A DNA stretch of 64,000 nucleotides from Paraburkholderia elongata (GTDB lineage Bacteria; Pseudomonadota; Gammaproteobacteria; Burkholderiales; Burkholderiaceae): positions 26,202-90,201 of the forward strand of contig NZ_WOEZ01000123.1 in the NCBI RefSeq assembly GCF_013177735.1, read 5' to 3'. Below the pieces are notes generated by a model, which had not been told where the DNA came from, did no database searches, and saw only the letters and a list, made by a program, of their open reading frames with translations. The translations under genes and the position numbers were made by a program. Below are positions 43,661 to 53,657 of the stretch, in pieces (positions within the stretch are counted from its first letter, which is position 1; each line of letters opens with the position of its first letter).

Positions 43661-45117
43661 ATGGGGACCGCAGAATCCGTTTTGCCGCGATACAGACAAC
43701 TCGCGAAGCGGCTGTGGAGCAGTATTGAACAGGCTGGACTGGAGGAAGGCAGTCGCCTGCCGTCCGTGCGCACGCTCGCTGCGCAGCATGGCGTCAGCCT
43801 GACCACCGCATTGCAGGCTGTGCGGTGGCTGGAAGTCCAGGGGTATGTTCGGGCTCGCCCGGGCTCCGGTTATTTCGTCGCCACGCGGGCAGAGCGGGGT
43901 AATGAAGCGCGCACTGCAAGGTGGCCCGATCCGCTGCCAGAGCTGGACGCTCAAGCCCGGGATCACCTGGCAATGGTCGGCGAGCCATGCGCGGTACGTC
44001 TGGATCTGGCCGCCGGCGAACCCTCGCTGTACCCCGTCGATCGGCTAAGTGTGCTGTTACGCCGTCTCGCCTATCAGCATCGGAGTCTCGTCGGCGCTCA
44101 CGTTCGCGGAACCGGCCCCCCGAATCTGCGACGGGAAATCGTTCGTCAGGCGATCCAGTATTCCTGCGACATTGACCCGGAGGAACTGGTAGTGACGAAC
44201 GGCTGCGTCGAAGCGCTGAACCTCGCGCTCAGAGCCATCTCCCGGCCCGGTGACGTGGTTGCCGTCGAGTCGCCGACGTATTTCGCGTTGCTGCAAATGT
44301 TGCTTGCCCTCGAGTTGACGGCGCTGCCGATCCGATGCCTGCCTGACACCGGCATGGACCTCGGCGCGCTGAAGACTGTGCTCGACCAGACGCCAGTCAA
44401 AGTGGTCGTCACGATCGCCAACGCCAAAACAATCCTGTCGGAAGTGTTGCGCCCGATTCCGCCAAGGCGGCACTAGTCCGATTGCTACGGGAACGGGATA
44501 TTCCGCTGATCGAAGACGACATCTTTGGCGATGTCTGCTTTGGCGAAGTGCGCCCACGGCCGGTACGGGCTTTCGATACCGCCGGCAACGTGCTGTTACG
44601 CGGGGGCTTCTCGAAGAGCCTTTGTCCCGGATTACGTCTGGGCTGGATTGCGGCGGGGCGATTCACGGAACGGGTGAAAGCGCTGAAATACACGACCAGC
44701 ATGGCGACTGCCGAACTGCAACAGGCGGCGGTGGCGGAAATGCTCGCGAGCGGCGGTTACGCGTTACACCTCAGGCGACTTAAGGCAGCTCTCCAAGGCC
44801 AGCAGCAGATGCTTCGCGACGCGATTCTGCGCTATTTCCCAAGCGGCACCGAGGTTAACAGTCCAGCAGGAGGCTTTGTCCTCTGGGCTAGGCTGCCTGA
44901 GGCCCGGAGCGGTTCTGTCAGCACGCGCCCCCTGTTTGAGCGGGCACGTGCCGAAGGAATCGGTTTTGCCCCGGGGCATCTGTTTGGACAGGCAGGGGCT
45001 TATGACGATTGCCTGCGGTTGAACGCTGGATATCGCTGGACCAACGAACTCGAAGCCGCCGTCGAGCGGCTTGGGGCGCTGGCGAGAATTTCAACCGATG
45101 TTTCTGTTGGGTGCTAG
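43661..45117 (+). pseudogene. MocR/PdxR-type regulator, copy 2, frameshifted
   Basis: From the ATG at 43661 the GntR winged helix (GSRLPSVRTLAAQHGVSLTTAL) and the first half of the aminotransferase domain read normally as far as VVTIANA. The frame then shifts at the A-run 44426-44429 and stops at 44476. The remaining half is open in the next frame: NNPVGSVAPDSAKAAL, LIEDDIFGDVCFGEV, and GGFSKSLCPGLRLGW with the PLP Lys. Restored, it would be about 485 residues and closely similar to the regulator at 2622-4070. Either a real mutation or a sequencing slip in the short A-run. Confidence 0.85.
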
Positions 45118-45249
45118 CACACGCGTGCGAGCCGTTCGTGGAATTCCTCTGGCAGCGGCCCGCGCGGCTACTGGCGAAATTCCTGTTGTCGACGCTTTCC
45201 CGCCAGCCCATTAACCCGCTGTCCTCTGCCTACCGAAGATCAGGGAAAA

Positions 45250-45696
45250 ATGGACATGAACCTTAGGGCATTACAGTGCTTCGTGATTCTGGCAGAGGAG
45301 CTCAACTTCAGCCGTGCCGCCGAGCGCCTGCATATCGCACAGCCCGCGCTCAGCCAGCAGATCCGGTCGCTCGAAGAGCGGCTCGGCACGCAGCTGGTCG
45401 ATCGGGCAAGACGCCCGCTGAGTCTGACCGAGGCCGGCCACTATCTCTGCACGGAGGTGCGTCAGATATTGGGTTCACTGGAACAGGCGACCCTAGCGAC
45501 GCAGGAGATCGGCGTCGGCCGGCGCGGCTGGCTCAGCATCGGCTTCACGCGCTCGGCGATTTACAGCATCCTGCCGCCCGCGCTCAAGGCGTTTCACAAT
45601 GCATTCCAGCAGGTCGAACTCAAGCTCTTCGAGTTGCTCACCGAGGAGCAAACCGATGCGTTGCGCGACATGCGCATTCACATCGGCATCGGGCGG
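45250..45696 (+). pseudogene. LysR-family regulator truncated by an IS6 element
   Basis: About 149 codons. The LysR helix-turn-helix is complete (LRALQCFVILAEELNFSRAA, then HIAQPALSQQIRSLEERLG), with the linker and the first strands of the effector domain (GWLSIGFTRSAIYSILPPA). The frame runs directly into the terminal repeat of the IS6 copy at 45697 after RIHIGIGRG. The C-terminal half is not found beyond the element, so the far side was deleted. It resembles BenM/CatR-like regulators in its N-terminus. Confidence 0.85.
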
Positions 45697-46536
45697 GGCT
45701 CTGTCGCGATAAGGACGGAGGGGCGAGCGCAGTGCACGGGCCGCGATCGTTTATGAGGCGAGGGAATAGAATTGCTGTGCGGCGGACGCACCGGTCCATT
45801 TGGCGCATTTCATTTGCCCCTTACGGATCATGTGCATCACCTCAATGCCGCCCAGAATGATGCGCGCACTACGAAAATCCTTGAAACCGAGCATGGGTCG
45901 GGTTCGGCGTTTGATGGCCCGGTGGTCCTGCTCAATGCGGTTGTTCAGATACTTGACCTGACGGATGCGGATGGGTGTTTCGCATGCGGCGTTGATGGCC
46001 TGGAGGGCGGCCAGATTGGCACCGCTCTTATCCATGTTGACCGTCTGCGGGGCGCCGTTCTGGCCAATCGCTTTCTCGAAGAAGCGGCGCGCTGCAGGCT
46101 TGTCACGATGGGTGCGCAGCAGGAAGTCGATGGTGTTGCCGGGCTTGTCCACGGCGCGGTAGAGATACTTCCACTGGCCCCTGATCTTGAGGTAGGTCTC
46201 GTCCATCTGCCAGCTTTTACCGACCGGCCTTTTGTGTTTGCGAAACATTCTCTCAAGCAACGGCACCAGCTTGATCACCCAGCGGTGCACGGTCGAATGA
46301 TCGACTGAAATACCGCGCTCAGCCATCATTTCCTCGAGATCACGCAGACTCAGCGAGTAGCCCACGTACCATCTCACGCAGACCAATATCACTTCGAGCG
46401 GATAGTGAAGTCGCTTCAGAACTTTAGCTATGCCCGAGGCCAGTGTCTTTCGCGGAGTCTGCGTCTTCTTCATCGTGCCATTCGGGGAATTTCGTCTGCT
46501 CCGGATTTTACCCCTTCGGCTTATCGCGACAGAGCC
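45697..46536 (-). mobile_element. IS6-family insertion sequence, copy A'
   Basis: An 840-bp element nearly identical to 25555-26394 and in the same orientation. The terminal repeats are GGCTCTGTCGCGATAAG and CTTATCGCGACAGAGCC. The flanking octamers (tcgggcgg and aggctgtt) do not match each other or the flanks of the first copy. The left end interrupts a LysR gene. Confidence 0.92.
45751..46473 (-). CDS. IS6-family transposase (copy A')
   Basis: 240 residues, identical to the transposase at 25609-26331. It has the same DDE residues (WQMDETYLKIRG, VNMDKSGAN, NNRIEQDHRAIKRR). The frame is open further upstream to 46647, but the conserved start MKKTQTPRKTLASGIAKVL at 46473 is the true one. Complete and probably active; it could act on both copies to excise or fuse the intervening segment. 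Confidence 0.92.
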   Translation of the reverse strand: MKKTQTPRKTLASGIAKVLKRLHYPLEVILVCVRWYVGYSLSLRDLEEMMAERGISVDHSTVHRWVIKLVPLLERMFRKHKRPVGKSWQMDETYLKIRGQWKYLYRAVDKPGNTIDFLLRTHRDKPAARRFFEKAIGQNGAPQTVNMDKSGANLAALQAINAACETPIRIRQVKYLNNRIEQDHRAIKRRTRPMLGFKDFRSARIILGGIEVMHMIRKGQMKCAKWTGASAAQQFYSLAS

Positions 46537-46657
46537 AGGCTGTTCGCATTCAGGGGCTGAGCCTGTAAGTGCATCCGCGCAGCACCTGAAGTCCCCAATG
46601 AGCAAAAAATATTTCCGCCGCCAAGAGGTCCTTTGCCGCCCGTTCAACGGGCATAGC

Positions 46658-47215
46658 TTACGGCTGGGTGTTCGGTTTGGCTGCGCTTAGCTTTTCGAAG
46701 TCTTGAGCGGAAATGCCGCGTCCTTTATAGAGGAACGCCGTCAAGTCCCAGATCGTCTGGTCGTCTTGCGTCTTGCCGAACGCGGGCATCGCGGTCATTT
46801 TCACGCCGTTTTTGATCACCCAAAACATCATCTGAGGATTGTTGCGGCGTGTTGCGCTTAGCAATTCCGGCGCGATCGGAAGGATGCCCTGGCCAATCGG
46901 GCTCAGCGTTTGTCCTGGTGCGCCGTGACACGCCGCGCAGGTGCCCCGGTAGAGACGGGCGCCGGCCTCGACGTTGGCGACGGTCATCAGGTCGGTCGGC
47001 ACCTGGATACCGGCCGCATGGCGGTGCAGTGACTGCATGTAGGTCTTATGCAACGCCCAGGCGACAAGTGGGTTGTGTCCGGATGCGGCTGATACATCGT
47101 ACAGGCCCGAATACATAAAGCCGAATCCGGCTGCCACGACCGCGATAACGGCTGCAACGAAAGCGCTCAGCGTGGAATGGCGGACAAGAAAAGAGGAGTC
47201 TTTAGCTGCGCTCAT
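46658..47215 (-). CDS. Membrane-anchored c-type cytochrome
   Basis: 185 residues. An N-terminal transmembrane anchor (about 16-36) is followed by a class I cytochrome c domain with the heme motif CAACH at 93-97 and a probable axial Met in VKMTAMPAFG. The domain order and motif GARLYRGTCAACHGAPG resemble cytochromes that accept electrons from periplasmic dehydrogenases. It lies just outside the IS6 copy A'. It could serve the IorAB-like enzyme at 30480-33175, but the distance makes this only a suggestion. Confidence 0.88.
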   Translation of the reverse strand: MSAAKDSSFLVRHSTLSAFVAAVIAVVAAGFGFMYSGLYDVSAASGHNPLVAWALHKTYMQSLHRHAAGIQVPTDLMTVANVEAGARLYRGTCAACHGAPGQTLSPIGQGILPIAPELLSATRRNNPQMMFWVIKNGVKMTAMPAFGKTQDDQTIWDLTAFLYKGRGISAQDFEKLSAAKPNTQP

Positions 47216-47332
47216 GTTTGATCACCTGCTGGAAACGATATAAGTGTCGGCCTGGACCTCGAATGAGATGCACGCAAACAGGATGGCCATCATTTTTCGA
47301 ACATCGGATATGCCGCGAAACAAGCGGTGGTT

Positions 47333-47506
47333 TCAGCCCATGCAGTTCGCCTTTACGTGCAGGTACTGGCATGCGACGGGCGTCCAGGACGACGTTCGCA
47401 CGCCGGCTCGAGGTGTCCCTGTTCCTGATTGAAACGGACGGGTATTCGCACAACCGCCGGTAGTAAGCGCGACGAGAACGACCGCAAGGCAAAGCGGGGC
47501 TTTCAT
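47333..47506 (-). CDS. Small putative lipoprotein
   Basis: 57 residues from the ATG at 47506. A short signal ends in the lipobox LTTGGC (Cys near 19), followed by a tail with two further cysteines (PVACQYL, KANCMG). There is no recognisable family. The ribosome site is weak. The lipobox is the main support. Confidence 0.35.
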   Translation of the reverse strand: MKAPLCLAVVLVALTTGGCANTRPFQSGTGTPRAGVRTSSWTPVACQYLHVKANCMG

Positions 47507-48145
47507 GGAAATCCAGATATTCGTTAACAATCAGTCGTCTGCGGCAAGAGGACCCGGCGATACCGGATGCCTTTTACGTGGGGCGTGAACGGTCATGCGG
47601 TCAAGGTGTACATTCGCGCTCCATCCACCATTGCGACAGGGATGGCGGTCGACTCAAGCGACTGCACTTGAACGCGCCTTGTTGGCGTTGAGACCGTGCA
47701 GTCATTATTGGATCGGGTAGATGACGGCACTCTTGCCCGTTGATTACAGATTCGTCATTGACCAGTAACGACCGGACCTTCGGCAGTCTTTGTCGAACGG
47801 GCCAAACGAGTCGCGAGCGATCCCTCAATCGCACTTGGTCCGTGAAGTGTCCGGCGTTGTACGCGTCGACACAACATCGCGCGTATTCAGGGCTCAGCTG
47901 ATTGAGGATAAAACGGGCGCTCAGATAAAAGTCGGCCGCGGCGCTGCTCCTCGTTTCGACCTGGCGACGCGGGCGTCGGCTTTTGCAGGGTGTTTGCGCT
48001 CGTTTATGGACAAAACGCGCTGGTCGTTTAAATCCGGAAGCCGGATTTGCGGCTAGACTAGCCGCGTATAGAACTTCGACGGGCATTTAGTCGGGACTGT
48101 GCCGCATAAACGTGACGCCCGACTGTCTCTTACTGGCGGGCAAGC
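47507..48145. other. Stretch without a supported gene
   Basis: About 640 bp between a small lipoprotein candidate and IS6 element E. A 161-codon frame on the minus strand (47601-48086) has arginine-rich, family-free sequence and is not accepted. Probably residual DNA at an IS junction. Confidence 0.4.
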
Positions 48146-48984
48146 GGTTGTGTCGCGATAAGGATGGCAGGGCGAGCCAGTTTCGATATGAAAAGGACTA
48201 CTTATATAATGATCGAATAGAACTTCTCCGCAGGATTTCGAGCGATGCCATCGTCTTGCATTTGCCCTTTGCGGATCATATGCATGACTTCGATGCCTGC
48301 CAGGATGATGCGGGCGCAGCGAAAATCCTTGAAGCCCATCATCGGCTTGATGATGCGTTTGATGGCACGGTGATCCTGCTCGACGACGTTGTTCAGGTAC
48401 TTGCTCTGTCGGACCTTGATTGGTGTTGGCCGATCCGCGTTGAGCGCTTCTAGCGCGGCCAGATTGGCGCCGCTCTTATCCACCGTAATCGTCTCGGGTT
48501 CGCCGTTCCGGTCAATCGCCTTCTCGAAGTAGCGGCGGGCCGCCGCCTTGTCACGATGCGCGCGCAGCAGGAAGTCGACCGTGTTGCCGGCCTTGTCAAC
48601 GGCGCGGTACAGATATTTCCATTGGCCTCTGACCTTGACGTAGGTCTCGTCCATCCGCCAGCTCTTGCCAACTGGGCGCTTGTGTTTGCGAAACGCCTTT
48701 TCGAACAACGGTACGAGCTTGATCACCCAGCGGTGCACGCTCGAATGGTCGACCTCCAAACCCCGCTCGGCCATCATTTCCTCGAGGTTGCGCAGGCTCA
48801 GCGAGTAAGCTACGTACCAGCGTACGCACAGCAGAATCACGTCCAGTGGATGGTGCAGTCGCTTCAGCACCTTACCGATACTCGGTGGCAACGTCGCGCG
48901 CGCCGACTTCTTCGTTTTGGCCATCTAGTTCGTCATCCATGTTTGGACGCGAATCTTATCTCAGCGCCTTAATGCGACAAAACC
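48146..48984 (-). mobile_element. IS6-family insertion sequence E
   Basis: An 839-bp element with left repeat GGTTGTGTCGCGATAAGG and right repeat CCTTAATGCGACAAAACC. Flanking octamers (gggcaagc and cagcgcta) do not match. The transposase is intact. Its right end abuts the 3' tail of a porin gene. A 48-bp copy of its left end also occurs alone at 62118. Confidence 0.9.
48202..48924 (-). CDS. IS6-family transposase (element E)
   Basis: 240 residues with an intact DDE domain (WRMDETYVKVRG, ITVDKSGAN, NNVVEQDHRAIKR) and the usual N-terminal helix-turn-helix (SLRNLEEMMAERGLEVDHSSV). It is related to but distinct from copies A and D (start MAKTKKSARATLPPSIGKVL). Complete and possibly active. Confidence 0.92.
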   Translation of the reverse strand: MAKTKKSARATLPPSIGKVLKRLHHPLDVILLCVRWYVAYSLSLRNLEEMMAERGLEVDHSSVHRWVIKLVPLFEKAFRKHKRPVGKSWRMDETYVKVRGQWKYLYRAVDKAGNTVDFLLRAHRDKAAARRYFEKAIDRNGEPETITVDKSGANLAALEALNADRPTPIKVRQSKYLNNVVEQDHRAIKRIIKPMMGFKDFRCARIILAGIEVMHMIRKGQMQDDGIARNPAEKFYSIII

Positions 48985-49124
48985 CAGCGCTATATGTTCA
49001 AGGTGCCTATCTCGGTAATAGCAAGCATGCGAGCTATTCGGTCAGCGCAGGAGGTGGGGGTACGACGCCGGCGCCAGGGCAGGGTCAGTTCGGAGCAATG
49101 GTGGGTATCAGGCACTTTTTCTAG
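48985..49124 (+). pseudogene. 3' end of an outer-membrane porin gene
   Basis: The frame entering from the IS6 terminus reads ALYVQGAYLGNSKHASYSVS, then FGAMVGIRHFF and stop. Alternating strands and a terminal Phe are typical of the last barrel strands of Gram-negative porins in Burkholderiaceae. The upstream part of the gene is not present on the other side of IS6 element E, so it was removed in an adjacent deletion. Confidence 0.7.
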
Positions 49125-49203
49125 TCGATTCCAATAACTTCCGGTTAACAGAAACGTCAGAGGAATTGGGAGCACAATCCGAGTCGAGTCGATTGTTGTA
49201 GCT

Positions 49204-49390
49204 GTTCGTTAATTCCGCTAGCCATGTTCATAGCTTGCGCTAATGAAAGAAAGCTGGTGGCCCGCTCCCAATAAGGCTGGCAGGGCGGATGTCTAGATTT
49301 GCCGCCGTTGCGTTTCAGCAACGGGCGACCGGCCGCGTGTCCGCTAATTTTGCTAGCGCATTCAACGTGTCCACTAATTCCGCTAATGCG
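49204..49390. repeat. Short imperfect repeats with CTAATTnnGCTA core
   Basis: GTGTCCGCTAATTTTGCTAG at 49337 and GTGTCCACTAATTCCGCTAA at 49367 are imperfect direct copies on a 30-base period. A related GTTAATTCCGCTAGC lies at 49208. They may be binding sites at the end of a lost mobile element. 49125-49755 holds no supported gene. Confidence 0.45.
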
Positions 49391-49755
49391 GCTGTTGGGC
49401 CACTCAACAGGCGAGCATGGCTAGGGCCGCAGCGGGCGTAAATTTCAACAGACGTTCCTGCGATCATATGACGCCGCTGGGCTCCGGGCACCGACGAAAA
49501 ATGGCGTACTGTAGGGCACTTTAGGTGTTGCTCGGCGGCCTTCCGCATTCCGCAGCCGTAGAGCGAAGCAAATCTGTCACTACCCGGCATAGCACTGGCG
49601 GGGCAAACCGCATGCATGTTGACATTTTTACGTACGTGAAAACGAGAGCGTGCAAAAGTTGGGGAGGCTCCCAAGGAGGGCCGCTTGTGCTTCCGGTAGC
49701 GGCATCGGTTTCGTCTGGAGTAGGCTGATCGGTCTCGCAACGGTGGGAGCAAGCC

Positions 49756-49995
49756 ATGCGGTTGATCATCGAAGCAAGGTTGGCCGACGGAGACAATGAT
49801 ACGGTCGAGGAAGGTGACGGAGTTCTGGCGGTGATTGAGCGCCCTGACTGCTGTCTTGCCGAACTGGGCCTGACTCTCGCGGAAGGGCGGTCGCTGCTGG
49901 CAAAGGTGCAGGCCGAGCTCATTTCGAAACAGGTGCAGTCGTGGCTCTCAGGCCAGACCCACTGTCGGAGCTGCGGTGCGGCCTTGAACCACAAG
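49756..49995 (+). pseudogene. ISKra4-family transposase, 5' part
   Basis: 80 codons beginning MRLIIEARLADGDNDTVEEG and ending in a zinc-ribbon CRSCGAALNHK, as in ISKra4 transposases. The frame is interrupted after Lys80 by an IS110 element. It resumes exactly in phase at 51694 (DSRSTVLRTVYGKV), so the insertion site is clear. Confidence 0.8.
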
Positions 49996-51693
49996 ATCCT
50001 CTCAAGAAACCCGGCAGAAAAGATCGGTTTTCAGGGAGTTGGCGCGTTTGGCTGGAGCTGGAATCCGAGGGCGGAAGCACGTCGCCTAAGGGCTGCGATG
50101 CTGCGCTGGCGCTGCTGTTCCTCATAGCGGTGCTGCCCCTGGTCGACGAAGGCTTCCCCGCGCGTGAGCATGAAGTACACCATGCGGGCAAGCTTGTGGG
50201 CCACCGCGGTATTGGCGCGCGGCTTGTCCATGCGGGCGCACAGCCGGCGGTAGAAAGCGCCGAGCGCCGAATCGCTGCGCGACAGGCTCATGGCTGCCAT
50301 TTTCAGTGCCTGCCGGGCGCGGTTGGCGGAGGGTCGGGTACCGGAAGACAGGGTCTTGCCGCCACTGATCTTCGTGGCGGGACAGAGGCGCAGCCACGAA
50401 CAGAAGTGCTTGACGCTGGCAAAGTGGCTCAGGTCCGGGCCGATCTCGGAGAGGATTGTCATCACGGTTGCCATGGACAGGCCGTTGATGCGCGTCAGGT
50501 CCACGCCCGCCCAGCGCGCGAGCGCGGTACGCGCGTCGAACCGGGGGGTGTTCTTCTGGCGCTTCTTGTCCGGCCCGGCCAGCTCGACGTCGTGACGTCC
50601 CAGCGGGACCAGCAGCACCTCGGTCTTCGCATCGCACTCGAGGATGCGCTCGGCGAGGCTGTCGAACATGGCGAGCGCCTGCGCGAGCACGAACAGGTGC
50701 TCCTCGCGTGATATAGGTCAGCGCCCTGATGACGTCTTCGTCTTCGGTACTGGCCTTGACAAGATTGTGGCGGAAACGCGCGAGCACCTTCGGGTCGCGT
50801 TCGCCGGCAACGATCGCGCGGATGATCGCCTGTCCGGTCGTACCCATCACGTCAGTGAGTACCTCAGTGAGCTGGAGGTTCATCTGCACCAGCGCCTTTT
50901 GCATGCGCTGCACCCAGCTGCCCTGTTCGGTGAGCAGCAGCTCGCGCTGCCGCACCATCGCGCGCACCACGCAGACCTCGCCAGCGGGGCGCCAGGCCGC
51001 GCGCAGGAGTCCGAGACTCATGAGCTTCTGCAGCCATTGACAGTCTTGCACGTCGCTCTTGCGCCCCGGCACGTACTTCATCTGCCGCGCATCGACCAGC
51101 CAGACTGTCAGCCCGCGCAGCTAGAGCACCTCGTAGACCGGAATCCAGTAGACCCCAGTCGACTCCAGCGCGACCGTGTCGATCCCGCACGCGAGCAGCC
51201 AGTCGGCCATCGCGTGCAGGTCACCGGTCATCGTGCTGAACTCGCGCACCGGCTGGTCGTCGGCCGTCCGGGGGACTGCCACCCAGTGGCTGGACGCGCC
51301 CACATCGATCCCGGCGGCGTTCGGATACACCTCATCGTTTTCCCGCTTGCGCATGGCCATGACCCGCTCCCGGCTGGTTGGTTCAGGGCAGCGCCAGGGG
51401 GAAGCGTCTGAATCGACTCGATCTCTCAAACGGGATGCGGCTCGCGCCGCTCACCAATGTCACCGACGATTCCCGGACCATGCTATGTGCCGGGCTCGCC
51501 ACGCGGCGTCGGGTGACGTCGCTTGCGGGCACCAGTGATCTTCCGGTCATCAAGGCGCTGCCGCCTGTGTTATAGCGCATCATCGTTTCTTCCGGAACAC
51601 CGGGGACGATTGGCGGCCTTGGGAAGCTATGTGGCAGGGGGGCTTCGACGAACTGATGCATAAAATCAGCGTGTCGAGTCCTGCTCATAGAAG
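49996..51693 (-). mobile_element. IS110-family element inserted in an ISKra4 transposase gene
   Basis: About 1.7 kb separating the two halves of the ISKra4 frame. The ends have no long inverted repeats, as is usual for IS110. AAG occurs at both junctions and may be target sequence. It contains one broken transposase gene on the minus strand and about 330 bp of non-coding sequence on its right. Confidence 0.75.
50031..51360 (-). pseudogene. IS110-family transposase, nonsense- and frame-disrupted
   Basis: It starts at MRKRENDEVYPNAAGIDVGA, with the DEDD-type catalytic domain (AGIDVGASSHWVAV, VALESTGVYWIPVYEVL). A TAG at 51121-51123 then interrupts the phrase that continues LRGLTVWLVDARQMKYVPGR. 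A frameshift near 50708 separates EDEDVIRALT from EEHLFVLAQALAM. The C-terminal transposase_20 region (INGLSMATVMTILSEIGPDL, CSWLRLCPATKISGGK) is otherwise preserved down to 50031. Two independent lesions mean the element is dead unless one is a read error. Confidence 0.85.
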
Positions 51694-52584
51694 GACAGTC
51701 GCTCGACGGTGCTGCGCACCGTCTACGGCAAAGTGACGGTGAAGAGTCCGCGGCTGTGGTCGTGTGCTTGCCAGGGGGCTGCGCGGACGCCACAGCATGT
51801 GGTGCATCCCCTGTCCAAAGACCTAAGCTGGCGCGTCACTCCGGAGCTGGAATACCTCCAGGCGAAGTGGGCAGCTCATTTGCCCTACCGGCAGGCCGCC
51901 GCCATGCTCAAGGAAGTGCTGCCGCTGGACAAGGGCATTTCGTCCAGCGGCATCCGGAATCGGATTCTCGACATTGGAAAGCAGCTCGACGCTGACATCG
52001 AGCGTGACATCGCGAAGCTACCCCAAGCCGTCACAGACGTGCAGGTTCGCGAATCCAGCCATGTCGCGGCCGTGAGCGTCGACTCGGCGTGGCTGCGCAA
52101 TTGCGACTCAGGGAGAGGCCCTGGCCGCCACGTGAATATTGTCGCCGGGCGGGCGACGTTCACCGATGGTCCTCCGAAACTGTATGCGTATGTGCACAGG
52201 GAAGTCACCTAGGCTGCAGCGCGACTCGATCAGTTCCTCAGCCGGAACGGTGTGGCGACCGATGAACGCGTGACCGTGATCAGCGACGACGCTGGTGAAT
52301 TTGCAAAGACCGTCGAGGGCAGTCAACTGGCTCGCGGCCGGATCCTCGACTGGTTCCACATCGCGATGAAGTTCCAGGCGGCGCAGCGTTCCGTGTTCGG
52401 CAGCAAGATGATCGACTCGATGGACCAGGAGTCGGTGGAGACCGAAATCACCCACGCGAAGTGGTTGGTCTGGCATGGCAAGGGCAGCAAGGCGGTGGAG
52501 CGGATCAAGGCACTGGACAGTCGGCTGCTGGCGAGAGAGGGATACGAATTCAAAACGCTTTCCATGAACCTCCACGGTTGGTAG
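51694..52584 (+). pseudogene. ISKra4-family transposase, 3' part
   Basis: It continues the frame broken at 49995 with VLRTVYGKVTVKSPRLWSCA, DLSWRVTPELEYLQAKWAAH and the DDE-type segment VAAVSVDSAWLRN. A TAG at 52210-52212 interrupts it (EVT, stop, AAARLDQFL), then VTVISDDAGEFAKTV and GRILDWFHIAMKFQA follow to a stop at 52584. The normal C-terminus with the last catalytic Glu is decayed beyond that point. Non-functional. Confidence 0.8.
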
Positions 52585-52847
52585 TGGTGGTTTAAGGTAT
52601 TGGGAAAGAGTTGGGGAGTGGGACGAGCTGGCGTCCCAGCTCATTCAACTGGTTGCGGGTTTCAATCCAGCGCGAACTGGAAGCAGTGAAGCGATGTGGC
52701 GTGAGCGCGCAGGGGCGGTTCGAGTTGTGAAAAAAGTCGATCTTTATGTTATTTTGAGTGATAGTTTTTCAGGACTGCAGATGAAGTTGACGTGACGCTT
52801 CACGGCGCCGAGCGCCATTGCCACGGTGCTCGCACCGGCGCTGATAG

Positions 52848-53639
52848 TCAGCCGTAGTGCCGCAGGTTGATCATCGTGTAAGCGAGGGTCTTGAATGCAT
52901 AGTGAACCGGGCTCAGACGCTCGAAGCGAAGCAGCAGGCGCCGGAACTTGTCTTCCCAGGCGAAGACCCGCTCGATGGTCCTGAAGCGCTCCTCGAAAAT
53001 GGCCGGATTGAACTGCAGTTTGCGGCCCCGCTTCGGCGCTTTGCGGCCACGCGGATTTTCGGGAATGTTGGGAATCATGTCCCGGTTGAAAATCGCCTTG
53101 CGGTTGGCCCGGCAGTCGTAGACGCCGTCCAGGCTGACCGTTGAGCCTTGCAGGTCCATGCCAATGGCGCGGGCCATGTGGTTCAATCTGGGCAGCGCCT
53201 CACGCAGCAGCGGCGATTCGTTGCGGTTGCCCGGGGCAGAAACGAATGGCGCGATCACGTTGCAGCCGCGATCGCAGAAGGCGACCACCTTGTCGCCTTT
53301 CAGGTGCTTGTGTCCGCTGTACCCCAGGTTGTCGCCGCCCTTCTTCGCGGCAGTGGTCGTGCCGTCGCCGTGGATGACCGTTAGCTCAAGCAGCCCGTCC
53401 TGATGAAGCTTGCGCACCGAGCCCGCAAAAATCGCGTCGATGCAGCCATCGGCCTGCCATCGCCGCAACGCCCGATAGATGCGCGTGTAGTGGATTTCAG
53501 GGCGACCTTCGGCATTCCTCTCGATCGGCAGCGCCTTCCACTGACATCCCATGTACAGCAACTGCAGGATGTAGTTGAAGATCCTGTGCAACCCCAGCGT
53601 CGGTGCCGGACCACGCCGACCCGTACTCAGATGCGGCAA
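52848..53639 (-). pseudogene. IS5-family transposase lacking its N-terminus
   Basis: About 263 residues of an IS5-type DDE transposase: HRIFNYILQLLYMGCQWKAL, VIHGDGTTTAAKKGGDNLG, NRNESPLLREALPRL, and RERVFAWEDKFRRLLLRFER-like C-terminus. The frame opens only after a TGA near 53659, and no good start codon is present (TTG at 53639 at best). The usual first 30-40 residues are missing where it joins an IS630 fragment. Probably inactive. Confidence 0.75.
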
Positions 53640-53657
53640 GACAAACTGCTCGTCCCG

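Noticed and set aside
25547..46544. Target-site duplications around the IS6 copies
   Set aside because: The octamers flanking each copy and the outer pair were compared and do not match.
47601..48086. 161-codon minus-strand frame before IS6 element E
   Set aside because: Arginine- and proline-rich, no ribosome site or family resemblance; treated as non-coding junction DNA.
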